DNA of 64,000 bases from Methylobacillus gramineus (GCF_020532675.1 NZ_JAJAVE010000001.1:1944863-2008862), one strand, 5' to 3'; positions 26,101 through 35,472 are shown, counted from the first letter of the stretch. Notes: generated by a model not told the origin, from the letters alone. Numbers and translations are program-made.

Positions 26101-27348
26101 TGGCTGGAAGCCGTGGTACAGAGCATGAGCAGTGCAACCGTGAATGCTTCCCAAGCCATTGCAGCATCAGCGCTGACCCTGGCTGGCAATACCTCCGACA
26201 TTCCAAGCGAGACGCCTATCACAGCACCAACCTACAGCCGCCAACAGCCGCTTCGCACGCGCTTGGTGATCAACCAGCGCCTCAATGCAGCAGACTCAGA
26301 GAAAGAAATACGCCAGTTCGGTTTTGACCTGAGCAATACTGACTTTCATTATGAGGCCGGTGACGCACTCGGCGTCTGGCCAACCAACTGCCCAGAACTG
26401 GTCGGCAATATACTGTCTGTTCTCAAGCTGTCTCCATCCAGCATGGTCACAGCCAAAGAACTGGGTGAACTGCCGCTAGTGGAGGCTTTATCCCACCACT
26501 ACGACATTGCGCGTATCACCCCTGATGTGCTGAAATTTGTCGGTGAACGCAACCAGGATCCACAGCTGGCAGCACTGATGACAGCAGATAATCAAGCCGC
26601 GCTTAAGTCATGGCTATGGGGCAAACAAATCATCGACCTGTTGCAGGCATTCCCGATTGCAGCCAGTGCCACCGAGTGGCTGGCGGTATTGAAGCGCATG
26701 CAACCACGCTTATATTCCATCTCATCCAGCCCGAAGATACATCCCGGCCAGGTGCACCTGACAGTGTCTACCGTACGCTATGGTGATCAAGGCAATGCTC
26801 GTGGCGGTGTCTGCTCTACATTCCTGGCGGATCGCGCCGCAGATGCAGAGATCCCGATCTTTCTGCAAAAATCTGCACACTTCCGCATCCCAAACAATCC
26901 AGATGCTCCCCTGATCATGGTCGGCCCCGGCACTGGCATTGCGCCATTTCGTGCATTCCTGCAGGAACGCCAGGCTACCGCCGCCACAGGCAAGAACTGG
27001 CTATTCTTTGGCGAACAACACGCGGACACTGACTTTTATTACCGGGAAGAACTGCTGGCCCTGCAGAAAGCTGGCTATCTACATAAATTCGATACGGCAT
27101 TCTCCCGGGATCAAGCGGAAAAAATCTATGTCCAGCACCGCATGATTGAACATGGGGCAACGCTATGGGCATGGCTGGAAGAGGGTGCGCACTTCTGCGT
27201 ATGTGGTGACGCCAGTCGTATGGCAAAGGATGTAGATGCTGCATTAAAAACTGTGGTGCAGACCCATGGCAGGATGAGCGCAGAGGATGCCGTAGCCTAT
27301 GTGTCCCGAATGGCACAAGACAAGCGTTATGTGCGGGATGTGTATTGA
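23197..27348 (+). CDS. nasA: assimilatory nitrate reductase fused to a CysJ-like diflavin reductase
   Basis: A 1383-residue fusion. Residues 1 to about 690 form a NasA/NarB molybdopterin nitrate reductase: [4Fe-4S] motif CPYCGVGC at residues 8-15 plus a later Cys (LCTKGNTC), and a Mo-ligand Cys near residue 135 in NSRLCMAS. After a linker (about 740-820) come a flavodoxin domain (WASQTGNAEAF, about 835), an FAD domain (RLYSISSSP, about 1170) and an NADPH domain (VGPGTGIAPFRAF, about 1240) ending KRYVRDVY, as CysJ does. The enzyme thus carries its own NADPH electron supply. No separate small subunit gene is present in the window. Confidence 0.95.
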   Translation: MTTVKSVCPYCGVGCGIVMEVADNRVIKVTGDKQHPSNFGRLCTKGNTCAQALVESGRLEHAYVRQDRTQEPGRVEINSAIKEAARRLRDILDTHGPDAIALYVSGQMSIESQYLANKLVKGYLGSNNIESNSRLCMASAGSGYKLSLGSDGPPGSYEDFDKADVFFVIGANMADCHPILFLRMMDRVKAGARLIVVDPRRNTTADKANLFMQIKPGTDLALLNGLLHLLVKHGHTDPEFIAEFTEGWEVMPAFLEDYSPEKVAEITGLPEADIRQAAEWIGTAREWMSCWTMGLNQSTHGTWNTNAICNLHLATGAICRPGSGPFSLTGQPNAMGGREMGYMGPGLPGQRSVLVEQDRAFIENLWKIPADTLHTRLGGGTIAMFEQMKAGKIKACWIICTNPVASVANRKNVIEGLEAAELVITQDAFLDTETNHYADILLPGALWAEAEGVMINSERNMTLMQQAVTPPGEAMADWQIIARVACEMGFAEAFTYSSAAEVFEEIKQVSNPKTGYEIRGISHDKLRSQPLQWPRTADSEDERQPIRYINDGIHQKLKVNEDGSIPRIAFASESGKGVFFARPHVAAAEMPDQDFPLVLNTGRLQHQWHTMTKTGKIATLNKLNPGPFIELHPEDAAALDIRDKDQVAIRSRRGHAVLPAVVTDRVRPGNSFAPFHWNDTYGEHLTINAVTNDAIDPISQQPEFKVCAVSMTRVASTAHETKLQDGDNGALSTDTVAQPHVKELDMKDINALAKLLGLDSVPEITLDPQEQHYMQGYITGLRTEESRKMGGVPVLPSTAPLNPAKRMLVDGILAGMFARTWLSDDLALGIAAQSAVTVLWASQTGNAEAFATQCAARLQAEGHLVTLASMDSIQVSELANTSQLLLLTSTFGDGDPPDNAGAFWSALALESAPRLEQTQFAVLAFGDSNYDQFCGFGRKLDARLEVLGAQRLTARIDCEPEFEEPAQAWLEAVVQSMSSATVNASQAIAASALTLAGNTSDIPSETPITAPTYSRQQPLRTRLVINQRLNAADSEKEIRQFGFDLSNTDFHYEAGDALGVWPTNCPELVGNILSVLKLSPSSMVTAKELGELPLVEALSHHYDIARITPDVLKFVGERNQDPQLAALMTADNQAALKSWLWGKQIIDLLQAFPIAASATEWLAVLKRMQPRLYSISSSPKIHPGQVHLTVSTVRYGDQGNARGGVCSTFLADRAADAEIPIFLQKSAHFRIPNNPDAPLIMVGPGTGIAPFRAFLQERQATAATGKNWLFFGEQHADTDFYYREELLALQKAGYLHKFDTAFSRDQAEKIYVQHRMIEHGATLWAWLEEGAHFCVCGDASRMAKDVDAALKTVVQTHGRMSAEDAVAYVSRMAQDKRYVRDVY

Positions 27349-27353
27349 ATCGC

Positions 27354-27376
27354 CTGTGACACACTGGCTGTCACAG
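27354..27376. terminator. hairpin after the nitrate reductase gene
   Basis: CTGTGACA, loop CACTGGC, TGTCACAG: eight pairs, just after the nasA stop. No T run follows, so it is a weak or factor-assisted terminator. Its halves resemble TGTGA/TCACA, but the spacing (11 bases) does not fit a CRP site. Confidence 0.5.
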
Positions 27377-27474
27377 CGGAACTAAGCGAGTGCAATACCT
27401 GTCATTCTAGCTATATACGATAAAATAATGCCAGCATCACCATGTGGCGATAATAAAGATTGAGGAGACATGTA

Positions 27475-27771
27475 ATGAAACAGATGTTGTTTGCCGCCGC
27501 CTTATGTAGCTGGTTGGCTTTTCCAGTCATGGCTGAAGAGGCAGAAAAGGAAATCCGCGCCACTACATCCAAGGGAGAAAGCATTGTGCTGCAACCTGAT
27601 GGCAGCTGGAATTATGCAAATCCTGCCCAAGCCAAGGAGGAAGAAAAAAATCGGGCCGCTGTGTCTGGTGAATGCCCACAGAAATCACAAGGCGGTTTTT
27701 TCGGCACTCGCTGCATTCTCCCTGGCGATAAGGACTTCAATCGCGGCTCGCTCAGCGGCAAGGGCAGATAA
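27475..27771 (+). CDS. small secreted protein, paralogue of the protein at 6111
   Basis: A 98-residue protein with a Sec signal peptide (cleavage after PVMA). The mature part repeats the plan of the protein at 6111: TSKGESIVLQPDGSWNYA, then two Cys and the nearly identical tail GDKDFNRGSLSGKGR. Sequence upstream allows a TTG start at 27460, but GAGGAG seven bases before the ATG at 27475 fixes the start. Function unknown; probably periplasmic. Confidence 0.8.
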   Translation: MKQMLFAAALCSWLAFPVMAEEAEKEIRATTSKGESIVLQPDGSWNYANPAQAKEEEKNRAAVSGECPQKSQGGFFGTRCILPGDKDFNRGSLSGKGR

Positions 27772-27816
27772 AAGCAAGGGCGAATACAGGACTGGCAGGC
27801 TACTTGAACCCTCTAC

Positions 27817-28491
27817 TTAAAGTAGCCTTCTTTCAGCAAACGATACCGTGGTATTGCCTGCAACCACCAAATGATCCAACACCCGTACATCCACCAACGC
27901 TAATGCCTGCTTGAGCGCGTTTGTCAGCATTTCATCTGCCTGGCTCGGCTCTGCCACGCCCGACGGATGATTATGCGCAAAAATCACAGCCGCCGCGTTG
28001 TGATGCAAGCTGCGCTTGACGACCTCACGCGGATAGACTGACGTTTGTGTGAGCGTGCCAGAGAACAACTCTTCATAAGCCAGCACCCGGTTTTGAGCAT
28101 CCAGAAACAACACGATAAACACTTCCCGCGGCAAGGAGCCGATCTTGAGACTGAGATAATGCCTGACCTGTTGCGGTGAGCTCAGCACATCCCTCCTGTG
28201 CATTTCCTCTGCCAGCGCACGACGACTCATCTCAAAAATCGCCTGCAACTGAACAAACTTACTGGCACCCATGCCATGTACCTGACAAATATCCTGCACA
28301 CTGGCCGCAAAAATGCCATTCAAACTGGAAAAACGCAAAAGCAGGTCACGCGCCAGATCCACCGCACTCTTCCCCACCACCCCGGTGCGCAAGAAGATTG
28401 CCAGCAGCTCGGCATCCGATAGTGCCGCAACCCCATTCGCCAGCAGTTTCTCCCGCGGCCGTTCCCCTTCCGGCCAATCAGTAATCGCCAC
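27817..28491 (-). CDS. radC: RadC family JAB-domain protein
   Basis: A 224-residue protein with an N-terminal helix-hairpin-helix region ([20 protein letters not shown]) and a C-terminal JAB metalloprotease-like domain with the HxHPSG motif ([13 protein letters not shown]) and upstream acidic residues (EELFSG). Once named a DNA-repair protein, its true role is unsettled. It lies between a small secreted protein and coaBC, which is transcribed away from it. Confidence 0.93.
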   Translation of the reverse strand: MAITDWPEGERPREKLLANGVAALSDAELLAIFLRTGVVGKSAVDLARDLLLRFSSLNGIFAASVQDICQVHGMGASKFVQLQAIFEMSRRALAEEMHRRDVLSSPQQVRHYLSLKIGSLPREVFIVLFLDAQNRVLAYEELFSGTLTQTSVYPREVVKRSLHHNAAAVIFAHNHPSGVAEPSQADEMLTNALKQALALVDVRVLDHLVVAGNTTVSFAERRLL

Positions 28492-28562
28492 AGTTCAGCC
28501 TTTCATATAAAATCGAATGAATTCATATAGCTGTTTTACTTAGTGTATTCACACATCCCCTG

Positions 28563-29771
28563 ATGAACGATTATTCCATAAAAAAGTTATTGCTTGGTAT
28601 TACGGGTGGCATTGCTGCCTATAAAGCAGCCGAGCTGGTCAGACTGCTGGTCAAACAGGGTATTGAGGTGCAGGTAGTCATGACTGAGGCCGCTACCCAG
28701 TTTGTCACGCCACTGACATTCCAGGCACTCTCGGGCAAACCGGTCTACACCGACCTCTGGGTTTCCGATTCGAGTAAAGGCATGGCACATATTGACTTGT
28801 CCCGCGAGGCAGATGCCATCCTGATTGCGCCTGCCAGTGCTGATTTTATTGCCAAGTTGGTTCATGGTGCAGCGGATGATCTCTTATCCACGCTGTGCCT
28901 GGCACGTGACTGCAAGCTCATTGTGGCACCCGCCATGAACCAGCAAATGTGGAACAATCCGGCTACCCAACGCAATATCAAACAACTGCATCACGATAGT
29001 ATTGCCATATTTGGCCCCGCCAGTGGTGATCAGGCCTGCGGTGAAACCGGCATGGGTCGTATGCTGGAACCGGAGGAGATTGTGGCGCAACTACTGGCCC
29101 ACACCCAGCCCAAGCTACTTGCAGGCAAGCGCATTCTAATTACTGCCGGCCCAACCATTGAAGCGATAGACCCGGTACGCGCGATCACCAACCATAGCTC
29201 AGGAAAAATGGGTTACAGCATTGCGCGTGCCGCCATCGAGATGGGGGCCAAGGTAACCTTGGTCAGCGGCCCGGTTGCCTTGACAGCACCTAGCGGAACC
29301 AACTTGATTCCAGTCATTAGTGCGGCAGATATGCTGGAAGCGGTGGAATCAAATATCGAGGGGCAGGATATCTTTATTGCTGTAGCGGCAGTGGCTGACT
29401 ATAGCCCTCAGCAAGCCAGCATGCACAAGGTCAAGAAAAGCGCTGCTGCCCTGACCATTGAGCTAAAACTGAATCAGGACATACTCGCTACCATTGCTGC
29501 CAGGCCAGATGCGCCTTTCTGTGTTGGCTTTGCTGCGGAAAGTGAACATCTGCTGCAACATGCCGAGCAAAAACGGCAAAATAAAAAACTGCCGCTCATC
29601 GCAGCCAATATCGCCACCGAGGCTATGGGCAAGGATGCCAGCAGCCTGATACTGCTGGACGATGAAGGCTCACACCCCTTGCCTCAAGCTCCCAAGCTGG
29701 CACTAGCGCGCGGATTGCTGCAACATATTGCCGCTATGCTGGATCACCATCCCAAGAAAGAATCTTCATGA
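28563..29771 (+). CDS. coaBC: bifunctional phosphopantothenoylcysteine synthetase/decarboxylase
   Basis: A 402-residue coenzyme-A biosynthesis enzyme. The N-terminal CoaC flavoprotein domain has [15 protein letters not shown], the active-site His in [16 protein letters not shown], and the Cys loop [10 protein letters not shown]. The C-terminal CoaB domain has [16 protein letters not shown] followed by [10 protein letters not shown]. The reaction joins cysteine to 4'-phosphopantothenate, then decarboxylates. Its stop overlaps the dut start by four bases. Confidence 0.95.
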   Translation: MNDYSIKKLLLGITGGIAAYKAAELVRLLVKQGIEVQVVMTEAATQFVTPLTFQALSGKPVYTDLWVSDSSKGMAHIDLSREADAILIAPASADFIAKLVHGAADDLLSTLCLARDCKLIVAPAMNQQMWNNPATQRNIKQLHHDSIAIFGPASGDQACGETGMGRMLEPEEIVAQLLAHTQPKLLAGKRILITAGPTIEAIDPVRAITNHSSGKMGYSIARAAIEMGAKVTLVSGPVALTAPSGTNLIPVISAADMLEAVESNIEGQDIFIAVAAVADYSPQQASMHKVKKSAAALTIELKLNQDILATIAARPDAPFCVGFAAESEHLLQHAEQKRQNKKLPLIAANIATEAMGKDASSLILLDDEGSHPLPQAPKLALARGLLQHIAAMLDHHPKKESS

Positions 29772-30220
29772 GCATTCATATAGACATCAAAATCCTCGAC
29801 AGCCGCCTGCAGCACATGCTGCCCGCCTATGCCACCGCTGGTTCTGCTGGCCTGGATCTGCGTGCTTGTATCGAGCACACCCAAAGCCTGCATCCGGGCG
29901 AAACCATCATGATCCCGACTGGCATGGCAATCCACCTGGCAGACCCCAATTATGCAGCGTTGATCCTGCCACGTTCTGGTTTGGGCCATAAACACGGCAT
30001 CGTGCTTGGCAATCTGGTTGGCCTTATAGACTCGGACTATCAGGGCCAATTATTGGTCTCCTGCTGGAACCGGAGTAAGGAGAGCTTCATATTGAACCCG
30101 ATGGAACGTATTGCCCAATTGGTGATTGTGCCGGTAGTACAAGCCAGCTTTAATATTGTGGATGACTTCGTCACCAGCGAGCGTGGCGAAGGCGGTTTTG
30201 GCAGTACGGGAAAACATTGA
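29768..30220 (+). CDS. dut: dUTP diphosphatase
   Basis: A 150-residue trimeric dUTPase that cleaves dUTP to dUMP, keeping uracil out of DNA and supplying thymidylate synthesis. All five motifs are visible: [41 protein letters not shown] and [12 protein letters not shown]. The start overlaps the coaBC stop by four bases; coaBC-dut linkage is common in proteobacteria. Confidence 0.96.
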   Translation: MSIHIDIKILDSRLQHMLPAYATAGSAGLDLRACIEHTQSLHPGETIMIPTGMAIHLADPNYAALILPRSGLGHKHGIVLGNLVGLIDSDYQGQLLVSCWNRSKESFILNPMERIAQLVIVPVVQASFNIVDDFVTSERGEGGFGSTGKH

Positions 30221-30248
30221 GAATACAGAGAAAAATCTTTGAATTTAC

Positions 30249-30278
30249 TTGAAAGACGTTTGCTTTTCATGGTATAAA
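30249..30278 (+). promoter_or_regulatory. sigma-70 promoter of rpmBG
   Basis: TTGAAA (30249-30254), 18-base spacer, TATAAA (30273-30278): each box matches consensus at five of six positions, about 29 bases before the rpmB ATG at 30307. Confidence 0.65.
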
Positions 30279-30306
30279 TGCGGTCTTTCGAATTTCGGAG
30301 TCCGCC

Positions 30307-30543
30307 ATGGCACGCGTATGTCAGGTAACCGGCAAAAAGCCGATGGTTGGGAATAATGTTTCCCACGCAAATAACAAGACCAAGCGTCGTTTCCTTCCTA
30401 ACCTGCAAAACCGCAGGTTCTGGGTTGAGAGCGAAAACCGCTGGATTAGCCTACGTATTACCAATGCTGCCCTGCGCACTATCGACAAGAACGGTATCGA
30501 CACTGTTCTGGCTGATCTACGTGCCAGCGGCGAAAAGATCTAA
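30307..30543 (+). CDS. rpmB: 50S ribosomal protein L28
   Basis: A 78-residue L28 ([20 protein letters not shown]). Only one Cys is present, so it is the zinc-free form. It starts a two-gene operon with rpmG, ten bases downstream, with its own promoter at 30249 and a strong terminator after rpmG. Confidence 0.97.
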   Translation: MARVCQVTGKKPMVGNNVSHANNKTKRRFLPNLQNRRFWVESENRWISLRITNAALRTIDKNGIDTVLADLRASGEKI

Positions 30544-30553
30544 GGACTAAATC

Positions 30554-30709
30554 ATGCGTGAAAAAATCAAACTGGAATCCAGCGCTGGTACAGGTCACTT
30601 CTACACTACGACCAAAAACAAGCGCACCATGCCTGAAAAAATGGAGATCAAGAAGTTTGATCCTGTTGTACGCAAGCATGTCCTGTACAAGGAAACAAAG
30701 CTGAAATAA
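30554..30709 (+). CDS. rpmG: 50S ribosomal protein L33
   Basis: A 51-residue L33 ([20 protein letters not shown], ending [11 protein letters not shown]). It has no Cys, the zinc-independent form common in Gram-negative bacteria. AAGGA lies eight bases before the start, ten bases after the rpmB stop. Confidence 0.96.
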   Translation: MREKIKLESSAGTGHFYTTTKNKRTMPEKMEIKKFDPVVRKHVLYKETKLK

Positions 30710-30722
30710 TATTCAGCCTGAT

Positions 30723-30750
30723 AAAAAAGCCCGCAATTGCGGGCTTTTTT
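30723..30750. terminator. bidirectional terminator between rpmG and the mscS-like gene
   Basis: A palindrome of six A, GCCCGCAATTGCGGGC and six T. It ends the rpmBG transcript on + and, being symmetric, the mgtE-mscS transcript on -. Confidence 0.93.
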
Positions 30751-30842
30751 ATTGCCTGAGTTTTTACTCATCCATAAAACTTGACACCTATCCAGCAAAC
30801 CGAGATCAAGCTTAATCAAAGATTATTTGGCCAGCTACCAGC

Positions 30843-32162
30843 TCAAGCGCCAGAAGACTGAGCATCCAATCCTCTGTTTGTCGGCTCCTGAATCACGGTA
30901 TGCCCGTATACGTGCACTTCACGCTGTGGATAAGGGATGGATATCCCCCGCCGCTTGAACTCTTCCCATAGCTCCATATAGACGTCTGAGGGAATGCTGC
31001 CTGCGCCATTCTCAGGATCAGGCACCCACATGGTCAGATTAAGGTTGATACCACTTTCACCAAACCCTACCAGCTTGGCATCTGGCGCAGGATCCACCAT
31101 GACACGTTTCTGCCTCCTCCCGATCTCCACCATGAGGGCGAGGACTTCCTTAAGGTCAGTATCATAACCCACCTGTATTGGCACTTTGATCGGCACCCGG
31201 CGCCGAATAGCAGTATGGTTGATCACGGCGCTGGTAATCAGAGTTTCATTCGGAATAATCACATCCGTGCCATCTAGCTGGCGTAACACCATATACCGGG
31301 AACGCAGCTCCTGCACGATGCCGTAATAAGAATCGATGGCGACAATATCACCTAGGCTCATGGATTCATCCAACAGGATAATAAAACCACTGACATAGTT
31401 ACTGGCGATCTTTTGCAGGCCAAAACCAAGCCCAACCCCCAAAGCCCCACCAAACACTGATAGAAGGGTGATATCCAGGCCAACAGCAGAGAGTGCCATC
31501 AATACGGCAAAGAAGATGAAGGCGATACGAATGACTTTGGTGATCACTACCCGCATGTTGATATTGATGTTGGTCGCCTGCATCAACTTGTTCTCGAGTA
31601 ATCTGCTGAGCCACAAGGCAACAAACACCGTGACCAGCACCGTCAGCAAACCCTGGATGACCAGCAACAAGCTGATAGGACTCTTGCCCACAGTGAAATG
31701 GACACTATCCAGCGCCTCCAGAATCTCGGGCAATAAGCCAGTGACATGGAGCACCAGGATTAGCCATACCGTGGTAGAGAAAATACTCTCTGTTGTGCGC
31801 AGCCAGCCACTGGGAGAAAATACATAGCGCAGCACATAGACCGCCAGCCGTATGACCGCCATAGCGACCAGCAGATAAGAGGCCAGCTTAAGCAAGCTTG
31901 TGTTGTACCAGTGACTGATAAGCAGCTGACCCAGCCATACCATCAACAAAGATGATATGGGGAAAAGAATACGGGTGATGCCATCAATCGCTGCCTGATG
32001 CACATTGCCTGAACGATTGGTCAGCCGGGCACGCTGCAGACCATTGATAGACCATGCGATCAATAAACTGGTGATGATGATACCGACCTGCCATAAGACA
32101 GCAGCCGATGAAAAATCAGTGACCAGATCTTGCCATACGGCATAAAGCGTAGCGTTGTTCAT
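30843..32162 (-). CDS. MscS-family mechanosensitive channel
   Basis: A 439-residue inner-membrane protein with about five N-terminal helices, then the MscS pore/beta domain: pore helix LLSVFGGALGVGLGFGLQKI and VSGFIILLDESMSLGDIVAI, followed by ELRSRYMVLRQLDGTDVIIP. Such channels release solutes on hypo-osmotic shock. It overlaps the mgtE stop by four bases and so is co-transcribed with the magnesium transporter. Confidence 0.9.
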   Translation of the reverse strand: MNNATLYAVWQDLVTDFSSAAVLWQVGIIITSLLIAWSINGLQRARLTNRSGNVHQAAIDGITRILFPISSLLMVWLGQLLISHWYNTSLLKLASYLLVAMAVIRLAVYVLRYVFSPSGWLRTTESIFSTTVWLILVLHVTGLLPEILEALDSVHFTVGKSPISLLLVIQGLLTVLVTVFVALWLSRLLENKLMQATNININMRVVITKVIRIAFIFFAVLMALSAVGLDITLLSVFGGALGVGLGFGLQKIASNYVSGFIILLDESMSLGDIVAIDSYYGIVQELRSRYMVLRQLDGTDVIIPNETLITSAVINHTAIRRRVPIKVPIQVGYDTDLKEVLALMVEIGRRQKRVMVDPAPDAKLVGFGESGINLNLTMWVPDPENGAGSIPSDVYMELWEEFKRRGISIPYPQREVHVYGHTVIQEPTNRGLDAQSSGA

Positions 32163-33598
32163 AACAAGAATATCGTTGCAAGCCCAAGGAAGATGAAGAA
32201 ACCACCACTGTCCGTCACTGCCGTGATCAAGACACTGGATCCCACTGCGGGATCACGATTAAAGCGGGTTGCCATAATCAATGGAATCATTACGCCCATT
32301 ACCGCAGCAAGCAAGAGGTTCAACGTCATGGCAGCCGTCATGACCATGCCCAATGCTATATTCCCGTAAAGCAAATAAGCAATGACGCCCAGTACACTGC
32401 CCCAGATCAAGCCATTGAGCAAACCCACACCCGTCTCTTTGATCAGCATGGATTTGGTGTTATAGGTTGAAATCTGGCCTAACGCAAGGCCACGCACTAT
32501 CATGGTCGTCGTCTGATTGCCCGAGTTGCCACCAATTCCAGCCACGATAGGCATTAAGGCCGCCAGCGCGACGATTTTCTCAATTGAACCCTCGAACAGG
32601 CCAATCACACGGGAAGCGACAAATGCTGTTACCAGATTAATGGCCAGCCAAGTCCAGCGGTTCTGCACCGACTTCCAGACTGAGGAGAAAATATCCTCCT
32701 CCTCACGCAAGCCCGCCATGGAAAGCATATCGCTTTCTGCTTCCTCACGGATGTAATCCATGACCGTATCCACGGTCAAACGGCCAACCAAGCGATTATT
32801 CTCATCCACGACAGGTGCTGTCACCAGGTCATACCGTTCAAAAGCCTTGGCAGCTTCATCTGCCTTGTCTTCAGGGTGAAATACCACAGCATCATCGGCC
32901 ATGATTTCTGCCACGCCTGAGTCCAGGTCATTCACGACCAAACGCTTGAGCGGCAACACGCCTTGCAGGATGTCATTTCTATCGACCACAAACAGCTTAT
33001 CGGTATGATCAGGCAGGCTGCCGATACGACGCAAATAGCGCAGAGCCACTTCCAGGGTGATATCTTCACGAATAGTGACGATATCAAAGTCCATCAACGC
33101 CCCCACCGCATCGTCCTGATAGCCCAATGCAGACTGCAATCGTTCACGATTACGACTGTCCAGGCTTTCCAGCAACTCCTGCAATACATCCTTGGGCAGG
33201 TCAGGCGCCAGATCGGCCAGTTCGTCGGTGTCGAGTTGCTCGGCGGCGGCCAGTAACTCATCGCTATCCATGTCTGCAATCAGGGTCTGACGTACCGCAT
33301 CCGACACTTCCAGCAGAATTTCACCGTCGCGCTCTGCCTTGACCAGGTCCCAGACATCGAGACGCTGCTCTAATGGAAGCGCTTCCAGAATATAGGCAAC
33401 GTCAGCAGGGTGCAGTACATCCAGCTTCTTCTGCAACTCAGCTAGGTTCTGCCTGTGCACCAGCGTCTGCACCAGCTCTTGCTTGGGCATATCCTGCTTA
33501 TGGACTAGCTCCTCAATCAGCCTGTGCTTATTGAGGAGTGTAATCACCTGCTGCAGGCTTTCCTGTAAACTTTCCTTCGATTCCTGAATATCCGCCAT
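32159..33598 (-). CDS. mgtE: magnesium transporter MgtE
   Basis: A 479-residue MgtE with an N-terminal acidic helical domain (LAELQKKLDVLHPADVAYIL), two CBS domains (about residues 160-300) and five C-terminal transmembrane helices with the conserved PIVAGIGGNSGNQTTTMIVR. The cytosolic domain senses Mg2+ and gates the channel. It starts at 33598 and is translationally coupled (ATGA) to the downstream MscS-family gene. Confidence 0.94.
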   Translation of the reverse strand: MADIQESKESLQESLQQVITLLNKHRLIEELVHKQDMPKQELVQTLVHRQNLAELQKKLDVLHPADVAYILEALPLEQRLDVWDLVKAERDGEILLEVSDAVRQTLIADMDSDELLAAAEQLDTDELADLAPDLPKDVLQELLESLDSRNRERLQSALGYQDDAVGALMDFDIVTIREDITLEVALRYLRRIGSLPDHTDKLFVVDRNDILQGVLPLKRLVVNDLDSGVAEIMADDAVVFHPEDKADEAAKAFERYDLVTAPVVDENNRLVGRLTVDTVMDYIREEAESDMLSMAGLREEEDIFSSVWKSVQNRWTWLAINLVTAFVASRVIGLFEGSIEKIVALAALMPIVAGIGGNSGNQTTTMIVRGLALGQISTYNTKSMLIKETGVGLLNGLIWGSVLGVIAYLLYGNIALGMVMTAAMTLNLLLAAVMGVMIPLIMATRFNRDPAVGSSVLITAVTDSGGFFIFLGLATIFLL

Positions 33599-33946
33599 AT
33601 GCGCTCGCAGACTTATGCCAATGTTGTTAAGGAATTACCGGTTCACACCAGTCCCCGTATTTAGAGCAGCAAGAAAATTATATATTCAGCCATCGTACAA
33701 CTTCACCAAATATTAAGTTAATTCTTTAAGTATTATGATTTAAAGTCAGGATTTTTAATCAATAGTAGTTTGATAGAAAATCACACAATGCATTATTAAG
33801 GATATAGCCCACATCAATGACAGACTCATGCCTTTATACAGGTCTTATGTGAAAGCCATTGTTCACCATGCGCTAAAAAGGAGTCTAGGGCAGAGATCTA
33901 TCCTGACAGAGCGGGGCTAAAAAGGAATCAGCTAGGCAATAAAAGC
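33599..33946. other. AT-rich spacer upstream of mgtE
   Basis: About 350 AT-rich bases with no convincing ORF. A TATAAT-like box lies near 33680 on the minus strand, but I saw no good -35 at the right distance. I looked for an M-box (Mg2+) riboswitch and did not recognise its conserved core. Confidence 0.4.
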
Positions 33947-33975
33947 AAAAAAGCCGGTACTTGACCGGCTTTTTT
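33947..33975. terminator. terminator at the end of the alpha operon
   Basis: GCCGGT, loop of five, ACCGGC, flanked by six A on one side and six T on the other, 22 bases after the rplQ stop (minus strand). It would work in both directions. Confidence 0.92.
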
Positions 33976-33997
33976 GTCAGATGCAGAAAATGAATGC

Positions 33998-34393
33998 TTA
34001 TTCAGCAGTCACAACTTCTGCATCCACTGCCAGCTCAGGACGATCAACCAACTCGACCAGTGCCATAGGCGCATTGTCACCAACGCGGAAACCACACTTC
34101 AGGATACGCAGGTAACCACCATTACGGGTTTGGTAACGTGGACCAAGGTCACTGAAAAGCTTACCAACGATGTCACGGTCACGCAGACGGTTGAACGCTA
34201 AGCGGCGATTAGCCAGCGTAGCTTCCTTACCCAAAGTGATCAAAGGCTCTGCTACACGACGCAGTTCCTTTGCCTTAGGCAAGGTTGTCTTGATAATCTC
34301 ATGACGAAGCAGAGAGTTAGTCATATTGCGCAACATAGCCTGACGATGGCTGCTGGTGCGATTTAATTTACGATTGCTGTTGCGATGACGCAT
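33998..34393 (-). CDS. rplQ: 50S ribosomal protein L17
   Basis: A 131-residue L17 ([20 protein letters not shown], then [18 protein letters not shown]). Last gene of the alpha operon, ten bases after rpoA and followed by a strong terminator. Length is normal for betaproteobacteria. Confidence 0.97.
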   Translation of the reverse strand: MRHRNSNRKLNRTSSHRQAMLRNMTNSLLRHEIIKTTLPKAKELRRVAEPLITLGKEATLANRRLAFNRLRDRDIVGKLFSDLGPRYQTRNGGYLRILKCGFRVGDNAPMALVELVDRPELAVDAEVVTAE

Positions 34394-34403
34394 AGTGATT
34401 CCC

Positions 34404-35390
34404 TCACACCTTTTCCAGGCCCGCTGGTGGCCAGTTTTCCAGTTTCATGCCTAATGTCAGGCCTTTAGAGGCCAGTACATCCTTAATCTCATTCAAAGAT
34501 TTACGGCCCAGATTTGGTGCTTTCAACAGCTCGTTTTCAGTACGCTGAATCAAATCACCAATGTAATAAATGTTTTCTGCCTTCAAGCAGTTTGCAGAGC
34601 GCACGGTCAACTCAAGATCATCTACCGGACGCAACAGGATAGGATCAACTTGAGGAGCATGCTTCACTTCAACTTCTGAAGGAGCACCTTCCAGATCTGC
34701 AAATACAGACAACTGGCCCATCAGGATGCGCGCTGCATCACGAATGGCTTGCTCAGGCTCAACCACGCCATTAGTTTCAACGTCCATGATCAGTTTATCC
34801 AGATCTGTACGTTGCTCTACACGTGCACTTTCAACATGGTAACTTACCTTGTTGATTGGACTGAAAGATGCATCCACCTGGATAAAACCAAGTACACGAT
34901 CTTCATCTTCACTCTGTTGACGCACTGGCACAGGCTGGTAACCACGACCCATTTCAACCTTAACTTCAAGATTGATCTTGCCACCCTTTGTCAGATGAGC
35001 AATTACATGATCAGGGTTAGCAATCTCCGCATCATGACCTGTTTCAAAGTCACCAGCAGTTACGATACCTTCCACTGACTTATTCAGGGTCAGGGTAGTT
35101 TCGCTCTTGCTATTCAGCTTCAGTGCAACACCTTTGAGGTTCAGCAGGATATCTACTACGTCTTCCTGCACGCCATCAAGCGTAGAGTATTCATGCACCA
35201 CGCCATCAATCTTGACTTCGGTAATAGCGAAGCCAGGAATGGATGAAAGCAATACACGACGCAAGGCATTACCCAGCGTGTAACCAAAACCACGTTCCAT
35301 AGGTTCAAGTGTCACACGTGCACGCACGGGTGAAATCACTTCAACATCAACAACACGTGGCTTCAAATATTCAGTCGGACTGTTTTGCAT
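34404..35390 (-). CDS. rpoA: RNA polymerase subunit alpha
   Basis: A 328-residue alpha subunit. The N-terminal domain ([20 protein letters not shown]) nucleates polymerase assembly; the C-terminal domain ([19 protein letters not shown]) contacts DNA and activators. The frame is open to 35420, but AAGGAT before the ATG at 35390 and the family N-terminus [11 protein letters not shown] set the start. It follows rpsK after only 82 bases; rpsD, usually between them, is absent. Confidence 0.97.
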   Translation of the reverse strand: MQNSPTEYLKPRVVDVEVISPVRARVTLEPMERGFGYTLGNALRRVLLSSIPGFAITEVKIDGVVHEYSTLDGVQEDVVDILLNLKGVALKLNSKSETTLTLNKSVEGIVTAGDFETGHDAEIANPDHVIAHLTKGGKINLEVKVEMGRGYQPVPVRQQSEDEDRVLGFIQVDASFSPINKVSYHVESARVEQRTDLDKLIMDVETNGVVEPEQAIRDAARILMGQLSVFADLEGAPSEVEVKHAPQVDPILLRPVDDLELTVRSANCLKAENIYYIGDLIQRTENELLKAPNLGRKSLNEIKDVLASKGLTLGMKLENWPPAGLEKV

Positions 35391-35429
35391 AGCTATCCTT
35401 ACGGTCCTCGATTTCTTCAAATAAAATCA

Positions 35430-35462
35430 ACCACGACAAAAAGTTCATCGTGGTCGCGACCA
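35430..35462 (-). other. hairpin in the rpsK-rpoA spacer where rpsD is expected
   Basis: ACCACGA (35430-35436) and TCGTGGT (35448-35454) form a seven-pair stem; the palindrome TGGTCGCGACCA (35451-35462) overlaps the right arm and would compete. The element may tune rpoA expression or be a scar of rpsD loss. Confidence 0.45.
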
Positions 35463-35472
35463 TGCATCTGAT

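Noticed and set aside
27354..27376. CRP site after the nitrate reductase gene
   Set aside because: TGTGA and TCACA halves are eleven bases apart rather than six; better read as a hairpin.
33599..33946. M-box riboswitch before mgtE
   Set aside because: The conserved M-box core was not recognised on the minus strand; a covariance search would settle it.
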